Of a stretch of DNA of 15,874 nucleotides, positions 8,452 through 15,362 are shown in pieces. The DNA lies in the NCBI GenBank assembly GCA_011046315.1, contig DSAU01000020.1, positions 1-15,874 of the forward strand, given 5' to 3'. Position 1 is the stretch's first letter, and every line of letters begins with the position of its first letter. Origin of the DNA: a bacterium (GTDB taxonomy: Bacteria; Zhuqueibacterota; Zhuqueibacteria; Thermofontimicrobiales; Thermofontimicrobiaceae). The notes under the pieces are model-generated. The model made no database searches, had not been told where the DNA came from, and saw only the letters and a program-made list of their open reading frames with translations. Position numbers and translations under genes: made by a program.

Positions 8452-9744
8452 TTAGAAATTGTTTTCTAAACTAATGCCTACCGCAGCTTCTAATTCAGCA
8501 AAGTTTTTTAACAGCGCAGTAAATACAAAATAATGCTCCAATTCATAACCATATAAAGTCAACTGATTGTTTAGCAGAGTCAGAAAATCGACTTTATCGA
8601 ATTGGTAACCGCTCATGGCTGAATTTAATGACTGGCTTGCTTGAGGCAAAATATTGGTTTTATATAGCTCAATCAATCTTGTATTTTTTTCTATTTCAGT
8701 GATTGCATTTTCAATCTCAAAAAAAACCTCATTTTTAATTGCAATATAGCTGTCTTCCAATGACCTTATTTTTAATTGTGTTTCCTGCACTTTTTTCGAT
8801 TGTTTTTTATAAAAGTAAAGCGGCAGGTCCAGTTGCAGTTCGGCTGAAAAGAAATCCGGAATCTTCATACCAGAGCGCAGATCATCCCGTTGAGTGTAAG
8901 CAATTCCCACCCTGAAATCAGGCAAATAATCCAATTTCGCCAATTTGTTTCCGGATTTACTTTTCTCAATCAACAACCGCCATGTTTTTAAAATCGGCCG
9001 ATGTTCCAATCCCAGCGCTTTCAGGTCGCTCGAATAATAATCGATAGCAGGCTTGTCTACAATTTTAATTTTTTCAAATGACTGGCTGATATTTCTGTTC
9101 AACAGTTTATTCAATTTGAAAACCGCATTTTTCCTTTTTTGCTGCAAGCTTATGAGTTTGTCTGAAATTTTGGCATGCTCCACCCGGGCTTTCAAAACAT
9201 CCTGCTGTAGACCTTTACCCACCGAATATTTTTTTTCCGCGACCGTCACCAGTTGTTGAAGCAGCGTTTGATTGATGTTAAGAATTTCAATTGACTTATC
9301 AAGGTAAAATATTTCATAGTACATCAGTTTTACATTTTTAATGAGATCGTTTTTTAATTCTTCAACCTGCTGCTCGACAACCTGCGCCTGGTAGCCTGCC
9401 ATATTTTCCTTAAGTTTTAATTTGCCGGGAAAAGGGAAAACCTGCATCAGCGATAATTTCTTACCGGTCATTGGTTCCAGATCGAAAGCAAAATTGTCAA
9501 CGGGCAGATTCATCACCGACAACCCCAGGATTGGGTCGGGTAAGGCGCCTGCCTGGGAGATGGTCTGATTTACTTGCTGTGCTTGATAAACGGCTGAGCG
9601 ATACGCTGGGTTGTTTTGCAGCGCCTCTTCAATTAATTGTTCCAAATCCCACGTTGCTGCATGCTGTTGCGGGTAAATTTTTGTCATCACAGCTAATAAT
9701 AACAATAACATGAACGCTGCTGTTTTGATTGTCATGGCTCGCAT
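8452..9744 (-). CDS. cusC: CusC/TolC-family outer-membrane efflux channel
   Basis: 430 aa from the chosen start. The reading frame is open back to 9822, but the ATG at 9744 has GGAGT about 5 nt upstream and gives a clean signal peptide (MRAMTIKTAAFMLLLLLAVM, cut near YPQQ); the 26 extra residues would precede a signal sequence. An in-frame ATG at 9735 is an alternative. Family marks are the EEALQNNPAY motif at the start of the mature protein, the PDPILGLSVMNLP segment, QVFPFPGKLKLKE and two long heptad-rich helical halves. No lipobox Cys is visible, so unlike E. coli CusC it is probably not a lipoprotein. It forms the outer-membrane exit duct for the CusA/CusB pair encoded directly downstream. 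It overlaps the upstream small ORF by 13 nt. Confidence 0.9.
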   Translation of the reverse strand: MRAMTIKTAAFMLLLLLAVMTKIYPQQHAATWDLEQLIEEALQNNPAYRSAVYQAQQVNQTISQAGALPDPILGLSVMNLPVDNFAFDLEPMTGKKLSLMQVFPFPGKLKLKENMAGYQAQVVEQQVEELKNDLIKNVKLMYYEIFYLDKSIEILNINQTLLQQLVTVAEKKYSVGKGLQQDVLKARVEHAKISDKLISLQQKRKNAVFKLNKLLNRNISQSFEKIKIVDKPAIDYYSSDLKALGLEHRPILKTWRLLIEKSKSGNKLAKLDYLPDFRVGIAYTQRDDLRSGMKIPDFFSAELQLDLPLYFYKKQSKKVQETQLKIRSLEDSYIAIKNEVFFEIENAITEIEKNTRLIELYKTNILPQASQSLNSAMSGYQFDKVDFLTLLNNQLTLYGYELEHYFVFTALLKNFAELEAAVGISLENNF

Positions 9745-10043
9745 TTTGACTCCGATTTTTTGTTTTGAAAATTCTTCAGACGCACTGAAATGTAAATTAC
9801 AATGATTAAGCTCGCCCACCAAATAAGTGCAAATCTGTTGATATAATATTCTGTCATCTTCCGGGCGATATCTGCATCCGAATTTGATGATTGAACGATC
9901 TCACTCTTTGATCCCCAATGTTTTTGAAAGAGACAGGTGTCGCCGGAATCCATTTTTAGTGGAAAAAATATAATTCCACCGATCATGCTGATTATCAACA
10001 CAAATATTAGCAACATTTTTTTTCTGCTTTGATTTGTGAACAT
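9732..10043 (-). CDS. Small two-TM membrane protein heading the cus operon, family not recognised
   Basis: 103 aa, and I do not recognise the family. A basic N terminus is followed by TM1 (about 10-29), an extracytoplasmic loop (about 30-69) with DTCLFQKHWG (C37, H42), TM2 (about 70-88) and a basic cytoplasmic tail ending KCEP. The two Cys and one His could bind metal, but that is speculation. Its stop lies 13 nt inside the start of cusC, so it is co-transcribed and probably translationally coupled, and it is the first gene of the operon. The ribosome-binding site is weak (only ACTTGAAAAA-type sequence upstream). The membrane-protein composition and the tight overlap are the main evidence that it is real. 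Confidence 0.65.
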   Translation of the reverse strand: MFTNQSRKKMLLIFVLIISMIGGIIFFPLKMDSGDTCLFQKHWGSKSEIVQSSNSDADIARKMTEYYINRFALIWWASLIIVIYISVRLKNFQNKKSESKCEP

Positions 10044-10108
10044 TATTTTTCATTTTTTCAAGTAAAGCTTATCGGTAAAATATTTTCGTAGCCCTCGCCC
10101 ATAAATAT

Positions 10109-10124
10109 ATCAAACCTTGTGCCA
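10109..10124 (-). promoter_or_regulatory. Candidate sigma-54 promoter of the cus operon
   Basis: On the minus strand the sequence TGGCACAAGGTTTGAT matches the -24/-12 consensus TGGCACG-N4-TTGCW with correct spacing. The -24 TGGCAC is perfect; the -12 box has TTGAT instead of TTGCW, losing the C of the usual GC. Transcription would start near 10098, about 55 nt before the first gene. The neighbouring NtrC-family activator and the palindromes at 10242-10277 support the reading. An overlapping housekeeping-type alternative exists (TTG 10130-10132, TATATTTA 10102-10109, N20). Confidence 0.45.
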
Positions 10125-10241
10125 CTCACCAACATTTCAGAGAGCCGGATTTCGCGGTTGCGATAATTGTAGTTTTACCAATAACATAAAGATATTTGAC
10201 TTATTTAATTCAGTGGCGATTGCTTTCTCGTTGAGAAAAAA

Positions 10242-10277
10242 TGTCTAATATTCCTCATCAGTGTAGAATATTCTACA
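10242..10277. promoter_or_regulatory. Tandem palindromic sites, candidate NtrC-type enhancer
   Basis: TGTAGAATATTCTACA (10262-10277) is a perfect 16-bp palindrome. TGTCTAATATTCCTCA (10242-10257) matches it at 12 of 16 positions and starts exactly 20 bp away, two helical turns. The pair is centred about 160 bp upstream of the inferred sigma-54 start of the cus operon, a typical enhancer distance. A much weaker third match (9 of 16) begins at 10322, 60 bp further on. It also lies upstream of the divergent EamA gene and could act there. Confidence 0.5.
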
Positions 10278-10309
10278 GTTAAATCGGAAGAGTATACTTA
10301 AAAAACCAG

Positions 10310-10339
10310 TTGTTTTTTTCGATTAGAATCTTATCTTAG
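10310..10339 (+). promoter_or_regulatory. Candidate promoter of the EamA permease gene
   Basis: TTG (10310-10312), 19 nt, then TATCTTAG (10332-10339) fits the Bacteroidetes-type TTG-N19-TAnnTTTG pattern except for one base. A rival is TATACT at 10293-10298 as a -10 box, whose -35 region would fall on the palindrome 10262-10277. Neither is strong. Confidence 0.25.
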
Positions 10340-10390
10340 ATGAAATTGTTCAGGAAAACATTAACTTCAAATTAAAGGAAGCAAGCAAAG

Positions 10391-11281
10391 ATGATCGGTG
10401 AAATCGCCGGGTTGACCACTGCGGTGGTATGGGCGTTTACTTCGCTTTTTTTTACTTTTGCTGCCAGGCGAGTCGGCGCCCTGACTGTGAATCGACTGAG
10501 ATTGTTAATTGCAAGCGTATTGCTCATGATTACGCATTGGATTTTTTATGGAAAATTGTTTCCGATCGACGCTGAAATATATCGTTGGTTGTGGCTTATG
10601 CTGTCCGGCTTCATCGGTCTGGTCATTGGTGATAGTTTTTTATTCCAGGGATTTGTTATGGTCGGAACCCGCATCACCATGTTACTGTTATCACTGGTGC
10701 CGATTATCTCTTCTTTGCTTGCCTGGCTATTTTTGGGAGAAGTGTTGGGAGGATTGGAGATAGTTGCGGTTGTGTTGACAATATCAGGAATTGCCTGGGT
10801 GGTATCGGAAAAAGATGGCGCCAAAACTCCATCCGAAGATCGGGTCTATTTTAAAGGAGTACTGTTTGGGATCGGTGGTGCAGTGGGACAGGCGTTCGCG
10901 CTGATCACTGCCAAAAAAGCGTTCGGCGGTGATTTCCCGGCGCTGGCAGCGACCCTGATTCGAATTCTCACCGCGGCTTTATTCATGTGGGTAGTGGTGC
11001 TGTTCCAGGGCAAAGCGCTGATAAATATCCAGGTGTTGCGAGATCGAAAGGCGTTGGCTTATATTTTCGGCGGCTCATTTTTCGGGCCATTTATTGGAAT
11101 CTGGTTATCGCTGGTCGCTATTCAATATGCTGCCGTGGGCATCGCTTCTACTTTGATGGCGTTGCCGCCGATTTTTCTGTTGCCATTAAGCTACTGGTTT
11201 TATCGGGAAAAAATCACCCTGCGCTCGATTCTCGGAACCATCGCTGCCATCGCCGGAGTGGCGATTATCTTTCTCGCATAA
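10391..11281 (+). CDS. EamA/DMT-superfamily permease
   Basis: 296 aa, the usual length for two EamA halves (about 2-137 and 150-295), with about ten hydrophobic helices. Family marks include the N-terminal EIAGLTTAVVWAFTSLFF, the LLSLVPIISSLLAWLFLGE motif closing the first half, and LMALPPIFLLPLSYWFYREK with the Ile/Ala-rich last helix closing the second. These inner-membrane carriers export or exchange small metabolites such as amino acids or nucleotide-related compounds; the substrate cannot be told from sequence. AAAGGAAGC lies about 10 nt before the ATG. It is transcribed divergently from the cus operon and ends about 150 bp before repeat copy 2. Nothing ties it to metal handling except sharing the intergenic region. 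Confidence 0.85.
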   Translation: MIGEIAGLTTAVVWAFTSLFFTFAARRVGALTVNRLRLLIASVLLMITHWIFYGKLFPIDAEIYRWLWLMLSGFIGLVIGDSFLFQGFVMVGTRITMLLLSLVPIISSLLAWLFLGEVLGGLEIVAVVLTISGIAWVVSEKDGAKTPSEDRVYFKGVLFGIGGAVGQAFALITAKKAFGGDFPALAATLIRILTAALFMWVVVLFQGKALINIQVLRDRKALAYIFGGSFFGPFIGIWLSLVAIQYAAVGIASTLMALPPIFLLPLSYWFYREKITLRSILGTIAAIAGVAIIFLA

Positions 11282-11434
11282 CTGGCAAGCTCTCAAAGTG
11301 GAAAATGTAAATTCGAAAATTGATGCGATTCTCGTTATCGGTACACCAGTAATGCAAATACCGTTTGAACGATTCCACCAGACGTCCACTGTTTATTGAT
11401 GAAAAGATTAAAACAGTATCTCGGTCTTTAGTTT

Positions 11435-11467
11435 ATAAACCAGATTTCTTGGAGAAATCTGGTTTAT
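11435..11467 (+). terminator. Strong hairpin in repeat copy 2, possible terminator or RNA stem
   Basis: A 15-bp perfect stem with a 3-nt loop, palindromic enough to work on either strand. It lies 153 bp after the permease stop. It is not followed by a clear T-run (ATTAG follows), so intrinsic termination is only a possibility; it may instead be the 5' stem of a structured RNA. Confidence 0.35.
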
Positions 11468-11585
11468 TAGATATAAACTGATGCCATCGCTTTAGTTGTA
11501 ACAATATTAGAAATAGGTGGCTCTATTCCAAAATCTTATCATCTCTCAAACAATCAGATCATCAAGCGATGGCATCAGTATTCAA
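11435..11585 (+). repeat. Structured dispersed repeat, copy 2
   Basis: A complete copy. It starts with a 15-bp hairpin (11435-11449 with 11453-11467, loop TGG). After 9 nt come 16-nt perfect inverted arms, ACTGATGCCATCGCTT (11477-11492) and AAGCGATGGCATCAGT (11564-11579), enclosing 71 nt. It ends with the ATTCAA shared with copy 1. The copies share the hairpin, linker length, arms and internal order, so they descend from one element. No flanking target duplication is evident. It occupies the 397-bp gap between the permease and kinase genes; 11282-11434 shows nothing I can name, and 11586-11678 holds only the kinase leader. Confidence 0.85.
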
Positions 11586-11678
11586 CCTGTAAATCTGGGG
11601 TTACCAATAAAAAGAGTTGCATCTTGTGTAATTAAATTTTTATATTCCAGCAATCAAAAAACAATAGCGATTTGATTT

Positions 11679-12803
11679 ATGGAAGAAAAAACCAAAGAGA
11701 AAAAAACTATCTGGATGCTATTCATTGGTTTGTTGATTGCTATGGTTGCTGCATTGCATTATACAACACCGACAAAGCTGCATCATTTTCACGAACTCTA
11801 CCGGGCATTGTTTTATCTGCCCATCATCCTATCAGCTTTCCGCTTTCAGTTAAAGGGTGGCATTACGGCTGCTTTTGCTGTGATTGCCATATATCTTCCG
11901 CATGTTGTTTTTCAATGGGGAGGAGATTTTCTGTATAATTTTAGCCGGTTTTTAGAAATGCTGATGTATCTGGTTATTGGTACTGTCGCCGGTTTGTTTG
12001 CACAGCGAGAGTCGGCTGAGCGCAAAAAGTATCAACAGGCAGCCCTCGAACTGAAAACGTCGTATCATCAATTGCAAAAACAATCTGAAAAAATTACTGA
12101 AATCGAAGACCGGCTCAGAACCAGCGAGCGATTGTCGATTCTGGGTGAATTGGCGGCGACGCTGGCTCATGAAGTGCGCAATCCACTGGGTGCGATCTGG
12201 GGTGTGGTGGAAATATTGAATGATGAATATAAGTCCATGGACAGAAACTCCGAATTTCTGGATTTGTTGAACAATGAAGTGAAGCGGCTGGATCAGGTCG
12301 TTGAAAATTATCTGATGTTGGGGCGTCGATCCGATGCGATCGCGACAAAATGCAACCTTTTTGATCTGGCTCATTCGGTCGTTTTATTGCTGACTCATAA
12401 AGCTCGCAAACAGAATGTTAAATTAAATTTAAGTTTCTCAAATAAAAATCTATACATTCTGTCAAATGAGCTTCAATTTCAACAGATTCTTATCAATTTA
12501 ATTTTAAACTCACTTACTGCGTTGCCCAAAGGCGGAGAGATTGAAATCAAAGGCGAAGCCAGCGACCATTCAGTGCGACTGTCGGTGGTTGACAATGGGA
12601 AAGGAATCGCACCTGAAAATCTGAGTGAAGTGTTTAAGCCGTTTTTTTCGACCAGTGAAACAGGAACCGGGCTGGGTTTAAGCATTGTTAAGCGCATCGT
12701 TGAGCAAAATAAATGGAAGCTTGATATACAAAGTACAGTCAATCACGGAACCACGGTCGCGATTGTTTTTCCAGCGGAGTCTGCTGATGAAAGCAAAATA
12801 TAA
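11679..12803 (+). CDS. Membrane sensor histidine kinase (NtrB/ZraS-like)
   Basis: 374 aa. The N-terminal sensor is four TM helices (about 11-30, 42-56, 60-78, 91-109) with very short loops, so it has no separate periplasmic domain. A coiled coil (about 110-150) leads to the HisKA domain with phospho-acceptor H164 in LAHEVRNPLG. The HATPase domain has an N box near N277 (ILINLILNSL), a D-N-G-K-G-I box (D305) and GTGLGLSIV (329-337). The class is that of kinases paired with NtrC-type regulators. The first loop, between TM1 and TM2, carries H35, H36 and H38, with H27 nearby, which could bind metal. It overlaps the regulator gene by 17 nt, so the two are a co-translated pair. ATG 11679 is used; no strong ribosome-binding site is visible before it. 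Confidence 0.9.
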   Translation: MEEKTKEKKTIWMLFIGLLIAMVAALHYTTPTKLHHFHELYRALFYLPIILSAFRFQLKGGITAAFAVIAIYLPHVVFQWGGDFLYNFSRFLEMLMYLVIGTVAGLFAQRESAERKKYQQAALELKTSYHQLQKQSEKITEIEDRLRTSERLSILGELAATLAHEVRNPLGAIWGVVEILNDEYKSMDRNSEFLDLLNNEVKRLDQVVENYLMLGRRSDAIATKCNLFDLAHSVVLLLTHKARKQNVKLNLSFSNKNLYILSNELQFQQILINLILNSLTALPKGGEIEIKGEASDHSVRLSVVDNGKGIAPENLSEVFKPFFSTSETGTGLGLSIVKRIVEQNKWKLDIQSTVNHGTTVAIVFPAESADESKI

Positions 12804-14157
12804 AAAAGTGCTGTTAATTGATGACGATGAGAGCTTGAGCCGTGTGCTCAGCTATCAATTGGAACAAATGGGATTTATCGTGACTGCTTCCACGGACGGT
12901 AACACCGGTCTGGAGTTGTTGAAGGCGAACAGTTTTGACATCGCGATCACCGACCTGCAACTGCCGGATATCAGTGGCATGGAGTTGCTACAAACCTTAC
13001 GCTGTTTCGATAAAAATATCATTGTGATTATTATAACAGCCTACGGAACAGTTGAGAACGCAATTGAAGCGGTAAAACTGGGCGCTGATGATTATCTCAC
13101 CAAACCTTTCGGAAAAGAGACGCTGCGGTTTACCATTGAAAAAGCAATCCGGTTGCGAGAGCTGCAAGTGGAAAATATCCAACTGAAACACGAGTTGTTC
13201 GACAAATATGATTTCGGTAATATTTTGGGTAAAAGCGTAGTCATGCAGAATGCACTCAAGCTGGCAGCTCAGGTGGCACAAAGCGACGCCACCGTGTTGC
13301 TGCAGGGTGAAAGCGGCACCGGAAAGGAACTCTTCGCCAGAGCGATACATTATAACAGTCCTCGAAAAAATAAACCGTTGGTAACTGTGAACTGCCCCTC
13401 GATTCCGGAAAATCTGATCGAGAGTGAATTGTTCGGGCACGTTAAAGGTGCGTTTACCGGCGCGTTGAAGGACCGCAAGGGCAAGTTCGAACTGGCTGAT
13501 GAAAGCACTATCTTTCTCGATGAAATTGGTGATCTCAGGCAAGACGTCCAGGCGCGCCTGTTACGGACATTGCAAGAAAAGGAGTTTGAACGCGTCGGCG
13601 ATTCGACCACCCAAAAGGTCGATGTCCGGGTATTGGCGGCAACCAATAAAGATCTGGAAGAAATGGTAAAGTCCGGTCAGTTTCGGGAAGATTTGTATTA
13701 TCGGCTGAATGTGGTCACAATTGTTGTTCCGCCGTTGCGCGATAGAGCAGATGAGATCCCGTTTTTGGTCGAGTACTTTATGCAAAAGTACGGTCAAAAC
13801 CGAAACATGTCGATCACTAACGGAGCATTGGAAATACTCATGCAATATCCATGGCCCGGCAATGTACGCGAACTGCAGAACACCATTGAAAGAGCGATGG
13901 TGATTTCGAAGCAGAATGTTATCGACGAAGGTCTGCTCGAGCCGATTAAGCGTAAACTGGGTCAACTCCAGCGCGATGCTGTACCAAATTATAATGCTGA
14001 AAACTTATCTTTAGAATCAATTGAACGCCGGGCAATTGAGAATGCTTTAAAATCAGCCGGATGGAATCAAACCCGAGCCGCTCAATTGCTCAAAATTCCC
14101 AGACATGTTTTGATCTATCGAATGCAAAAATTGAACATAAAAGCTACGGGAAATTAG
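12787..14157 (+). CDS. NtrC-family sigma-54-dependent response regulator
   Basis: 456 aa from the ATG at 12787, chosen because GGAG lies about 8 nt upstream and the receiver domain starts at once; the frame is open to 12685 but the extra 34 residues have no family match. The receiver (1-120) has D12/D13, phospho-acceptor D56, T84 and K106. The AAA+ domain (about 145-380) has Walker A GESGTGK (174-180), the sigma-54 contact loop GAFTGA (221-226), Walker B TIFLDE (241-246) and an arginine-finger region FREDLYYRL. A Fis-type helix-turn-helix is at about 410-452. It should activate sigma-54 promoters when phosphorylated by the kinase encoded just upstream. The predicted sigma-54 site and paired palindromes before the cus operon are its best candidate target in the window. 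Confidence 0.95.
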   Translation: MKAKYKKVLLIDDDESLSRVLSYQLEQMGFIVTASTDGNTGLELLKANSFDIAITDLQLPDISGMELLQTLRCFDKNIIVIIITAYGTVENAIEAVKLGADDYLTKPFGKETLRFTIEKAIRLRELQVENIQLKHELFDKYDFGNILGKSVVMQNALKLAAQVAQSDATVLLQGESGTGKELFARAIHYNSPRKNKPLVTVNCPSIPENLIESELFGHVKGAFTGALKDRKGKFELADESTIFLDEIGDLRQDVQARLLRTLQEKEFERVGDSTTQKVDVRVLAATNKDLEEMVKSGQFREDLYYRLNVVTIVVPPLRDRADEIPFLVEYFMQKYGQNRNMSITNGALEILMQYPWPGNVRELQNTIERAMVISKQNVIDEGLLEPIKRKLGQLQRDAVPNYNAENLSLESIERRAIENALKSAGWNQTRAAQLLKIPRHVLIYRMQKLNIKATGN

Positions 14158-14247
14158 ACAGGTGGTTGAGGCGCATGATTTTATTTTCAACCAACAGCTT
14201 AGCAACCAATTGTTTCATCGTCATTAAACAAGTACGGGAGAATAATC

Positions 14248-14928
14248 ATGGCAGCTAAAATTATGATCGTAGAAGATGACCCGGATATATGCGAAGTTCT
14301 CTCTTATAACATGGAACAGGAGGGTTATGATGTTCAAATTTTTCACAACGGGCAGAAAGCGATCGATGCCTTATTCAAATCTCCGCCGGACCTGGTTCTG
14401 CTCGACTTGATGCTGCCCGGACTTAACGGGCTTGAATTTACAAGAATCGTGAGGAGGGACAATATTATCGGAAATTTGCCGGTCATTATGCTGACAGCGC
14501 GCTCTGAAGAAATGGATATTCTGCAAGGTTTGGAAACCGGAGCCGATGATTATATCACCAAGCCGTTTCGCCCAAAAGAAGTTATCGCCAGGGTAAGGGC
14601 GTTGTTGAGAAGACATCATCGGGATGACGATAAGGTTTTTTCCTTTAATGGATTGTCGGTTAATTTCTCGAAACATCAAGTGTCGGCTGATGGTCAATTG
14701 TTGGACTTGACTCCCAAAGAATTTCTATTGCTCAAAGCCTTAATCGACGCCAAGGGCAGGGTTTTATCCAGGGATCAATTGTTGGATATTGTCTGGGGAT
14801 TTGATTATTACGGAGATCCCCGGACTGTTGATGTACACGTTCGTCGGCTGCGACAAAAACTGGGAGATTGGGCAAACGTCGTCGAAACAGTCAAAGGATT
14901 CGGATACCGCATCAAAATCGAAGAATAA
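14248..14928 (+). CDS. OmpR/PhoB-family response regulator
   Basis: 226 aa, the standard length. The receiver (1-120) has E9/D10/D11, phospho-acceptor D53, T83 and K105. The winged-helix DNA-binding domain (about 130-224) has LTPKEFLLLKAL, the RTVDVHVRRLRQKLG recognition-helix segment and the GFGYRI wing. GGGAG lies about 8 nt before the ATG. It follows the NtrC-type gene by 90 nt on the same strand, but no second kinase gene is adjacent; the next gene is ferritin-like. It may therefore answer to the upstream kinase or to one encoded elsewhere. PhoB-like features do not prove a phosphate role, so no symbol is given. Confidence 0.92.
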   Translation: MAAKIMIVEDDPDICEVLSYNMEQEGYDVQIFHNGQKAIDALFKSPPDLVLLDLMLPGLNGLEFTRIVRRDNIIGNLPVIMLTARSEEMDILQGLETGADDYITKPFRPKEVIARVRALLRRHHRDDDKVFSFNGLSVNFSKHQVSADGQLLDLTPKEFLLLKALIDAKGRVLSRDQLLDIVWGFDYYGDPRTVDVHVRRLRQKLGDWANVVETVKGFGYRIKIEE

Positions 14929-14944
14929 CATCGCTTGAAAAATT

Positions 14945-14970
14945 ATCAGTGAAATTTCCCCTTCGCTGAT
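14945..14970 (+). terminator. Possible terminator after the PhoB-type gene
   Basis: Nine-base arms ATCAGTGAA (14945-14953) and TTCGCTGAT (14962-14970) pair with one G-U wobble around an 8-nt loop. A T-rich stretch (GTTTTACAATTTTATT) follows. It lies 17 nt after the stop codon and before a new promoter, so it fits an intrinsic terminator, though the stem is modest. Confidence 0.45.
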
Positions 14971-14996
14971 GTTTTACAATTTTATTAATAATTAGG

Positions 14997-15026
14997 TTGA
15001 TAATTAATATTTTTTTCTTATATTTG
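14997..15026 (+). promoter_or_regulatory. Promoter of the ferritin-like/patatin unit, Bacteroidetes-type
   Basis: TTG (14997-14999), exactly 19 nt, then TATATTTG (15019-15026) matches the Bacteroidetes sigma-A pattern TTG-N19-TAnnTTTG. Read as sigma-70 boxes it is also good: TTGATA, 16 nt, TATATT (5/6 each). Transcription would start near 15033, leaving a leader of about 40 nt with a very strong AGGAGGAGGAGG ribosome-binding site. Confidence 0.55.
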
Positions 15027-15071
15027 TAGGAAACCGACCGAGCTCAAAAATTAACCAGGAGGAGGAGGCAA

Positions 15072-15350
15072 ATGAGTAATTATCACGAACCAGAGACAGA
15101 ATTAAGCGATCAGGCGCGCGCGTTTTCCCGCGCTCTCAACAGTTTAAAAGAAGAGATTGAAGCGGTTGACTGGTACCATCAACGGGTTGACGTCGAAAAA
15201 GACGATTCTCTCAAACAAATTTTGAAACACAACCGCGATGAAGAAATCGAACACGCGTGCATGGTGCTGGAATGGCTGCGCCGCAATATGGACGGCTGGG
15301 ACAAACAACTCAAAAAATTTCTGTTCAAAGAGGGCGAAATTTCGCACTAA
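15072..15350 (+). CDS. Encapsulated-ferritin (EncFtn)-type protein
   Basis: 92 aa, a two-helix half-ferritin. It resembles the Rhodospirillum rubrum encapsulated ferritin closely: HEP near the N terminus, LKEEIEAVDWYHQRVD and HNRDEEIEHACMVLEWLRRN. The ferroxidase ligands known there (E32, E62, H65) correspond to E28, E58 and H61, and the tryptophan/tyrosine pair W34-Y35 is kept. Such proteins oxidise Fe(II), forming the di-iron site between two subunits, and normally work inside an encapsulin shell to which a C-terminal tail directs them. Here the protein stops right after the helical domain (FKEGEISH), with no visible cargo tail, and no shell gene lies immediately downstream. A very strong ribosome-binding site implies high expression. 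The next gene, patatin-like, starts 12 nt later and is probably co-transcribed. Confidence 0.88.
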   Translation: MSNYHEPETELSDQARAFSRALNSLKEEIEAVDWYHQRVDVEKDDSLKQILKHNRDEEIEHACMVLEWLRRNMDGWDKQLKKFLFKEGEISH

Positions 15351-15362
15351 AAGTTGAGGTTA

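Noticed and set aside
9745..9822. Longer N terminus of the TolC-family protein starting at 9822
   Set aside because: It would put 26 unrelated residues before a clear signal peptide and lies in the upstream small gene; the ATG at 9744 has a good ribosome-binding site.
10262..10277. Palindrome as a CopY/BlaI-type cop box
   Set aside because: That operator has TACAnnTGTA; here the outer halves are TGTA...TACA, the reverse order, and no such repressor is encoded.
12685..12786. Longer N terminus of the NtrC-type regulator starting at 12685
   Set aside because: The region codes for the kinase C terminus in another frame, and the receiver domain begins at the ATG at 12787, which has GGAG upstream.
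14158..14247. GGTTGA/TCAACC inverted pair after the NtrC-type gene
   Set aside because: Only about 7 bp with an 18-nt loop and no T-run; too weak for a terminator.
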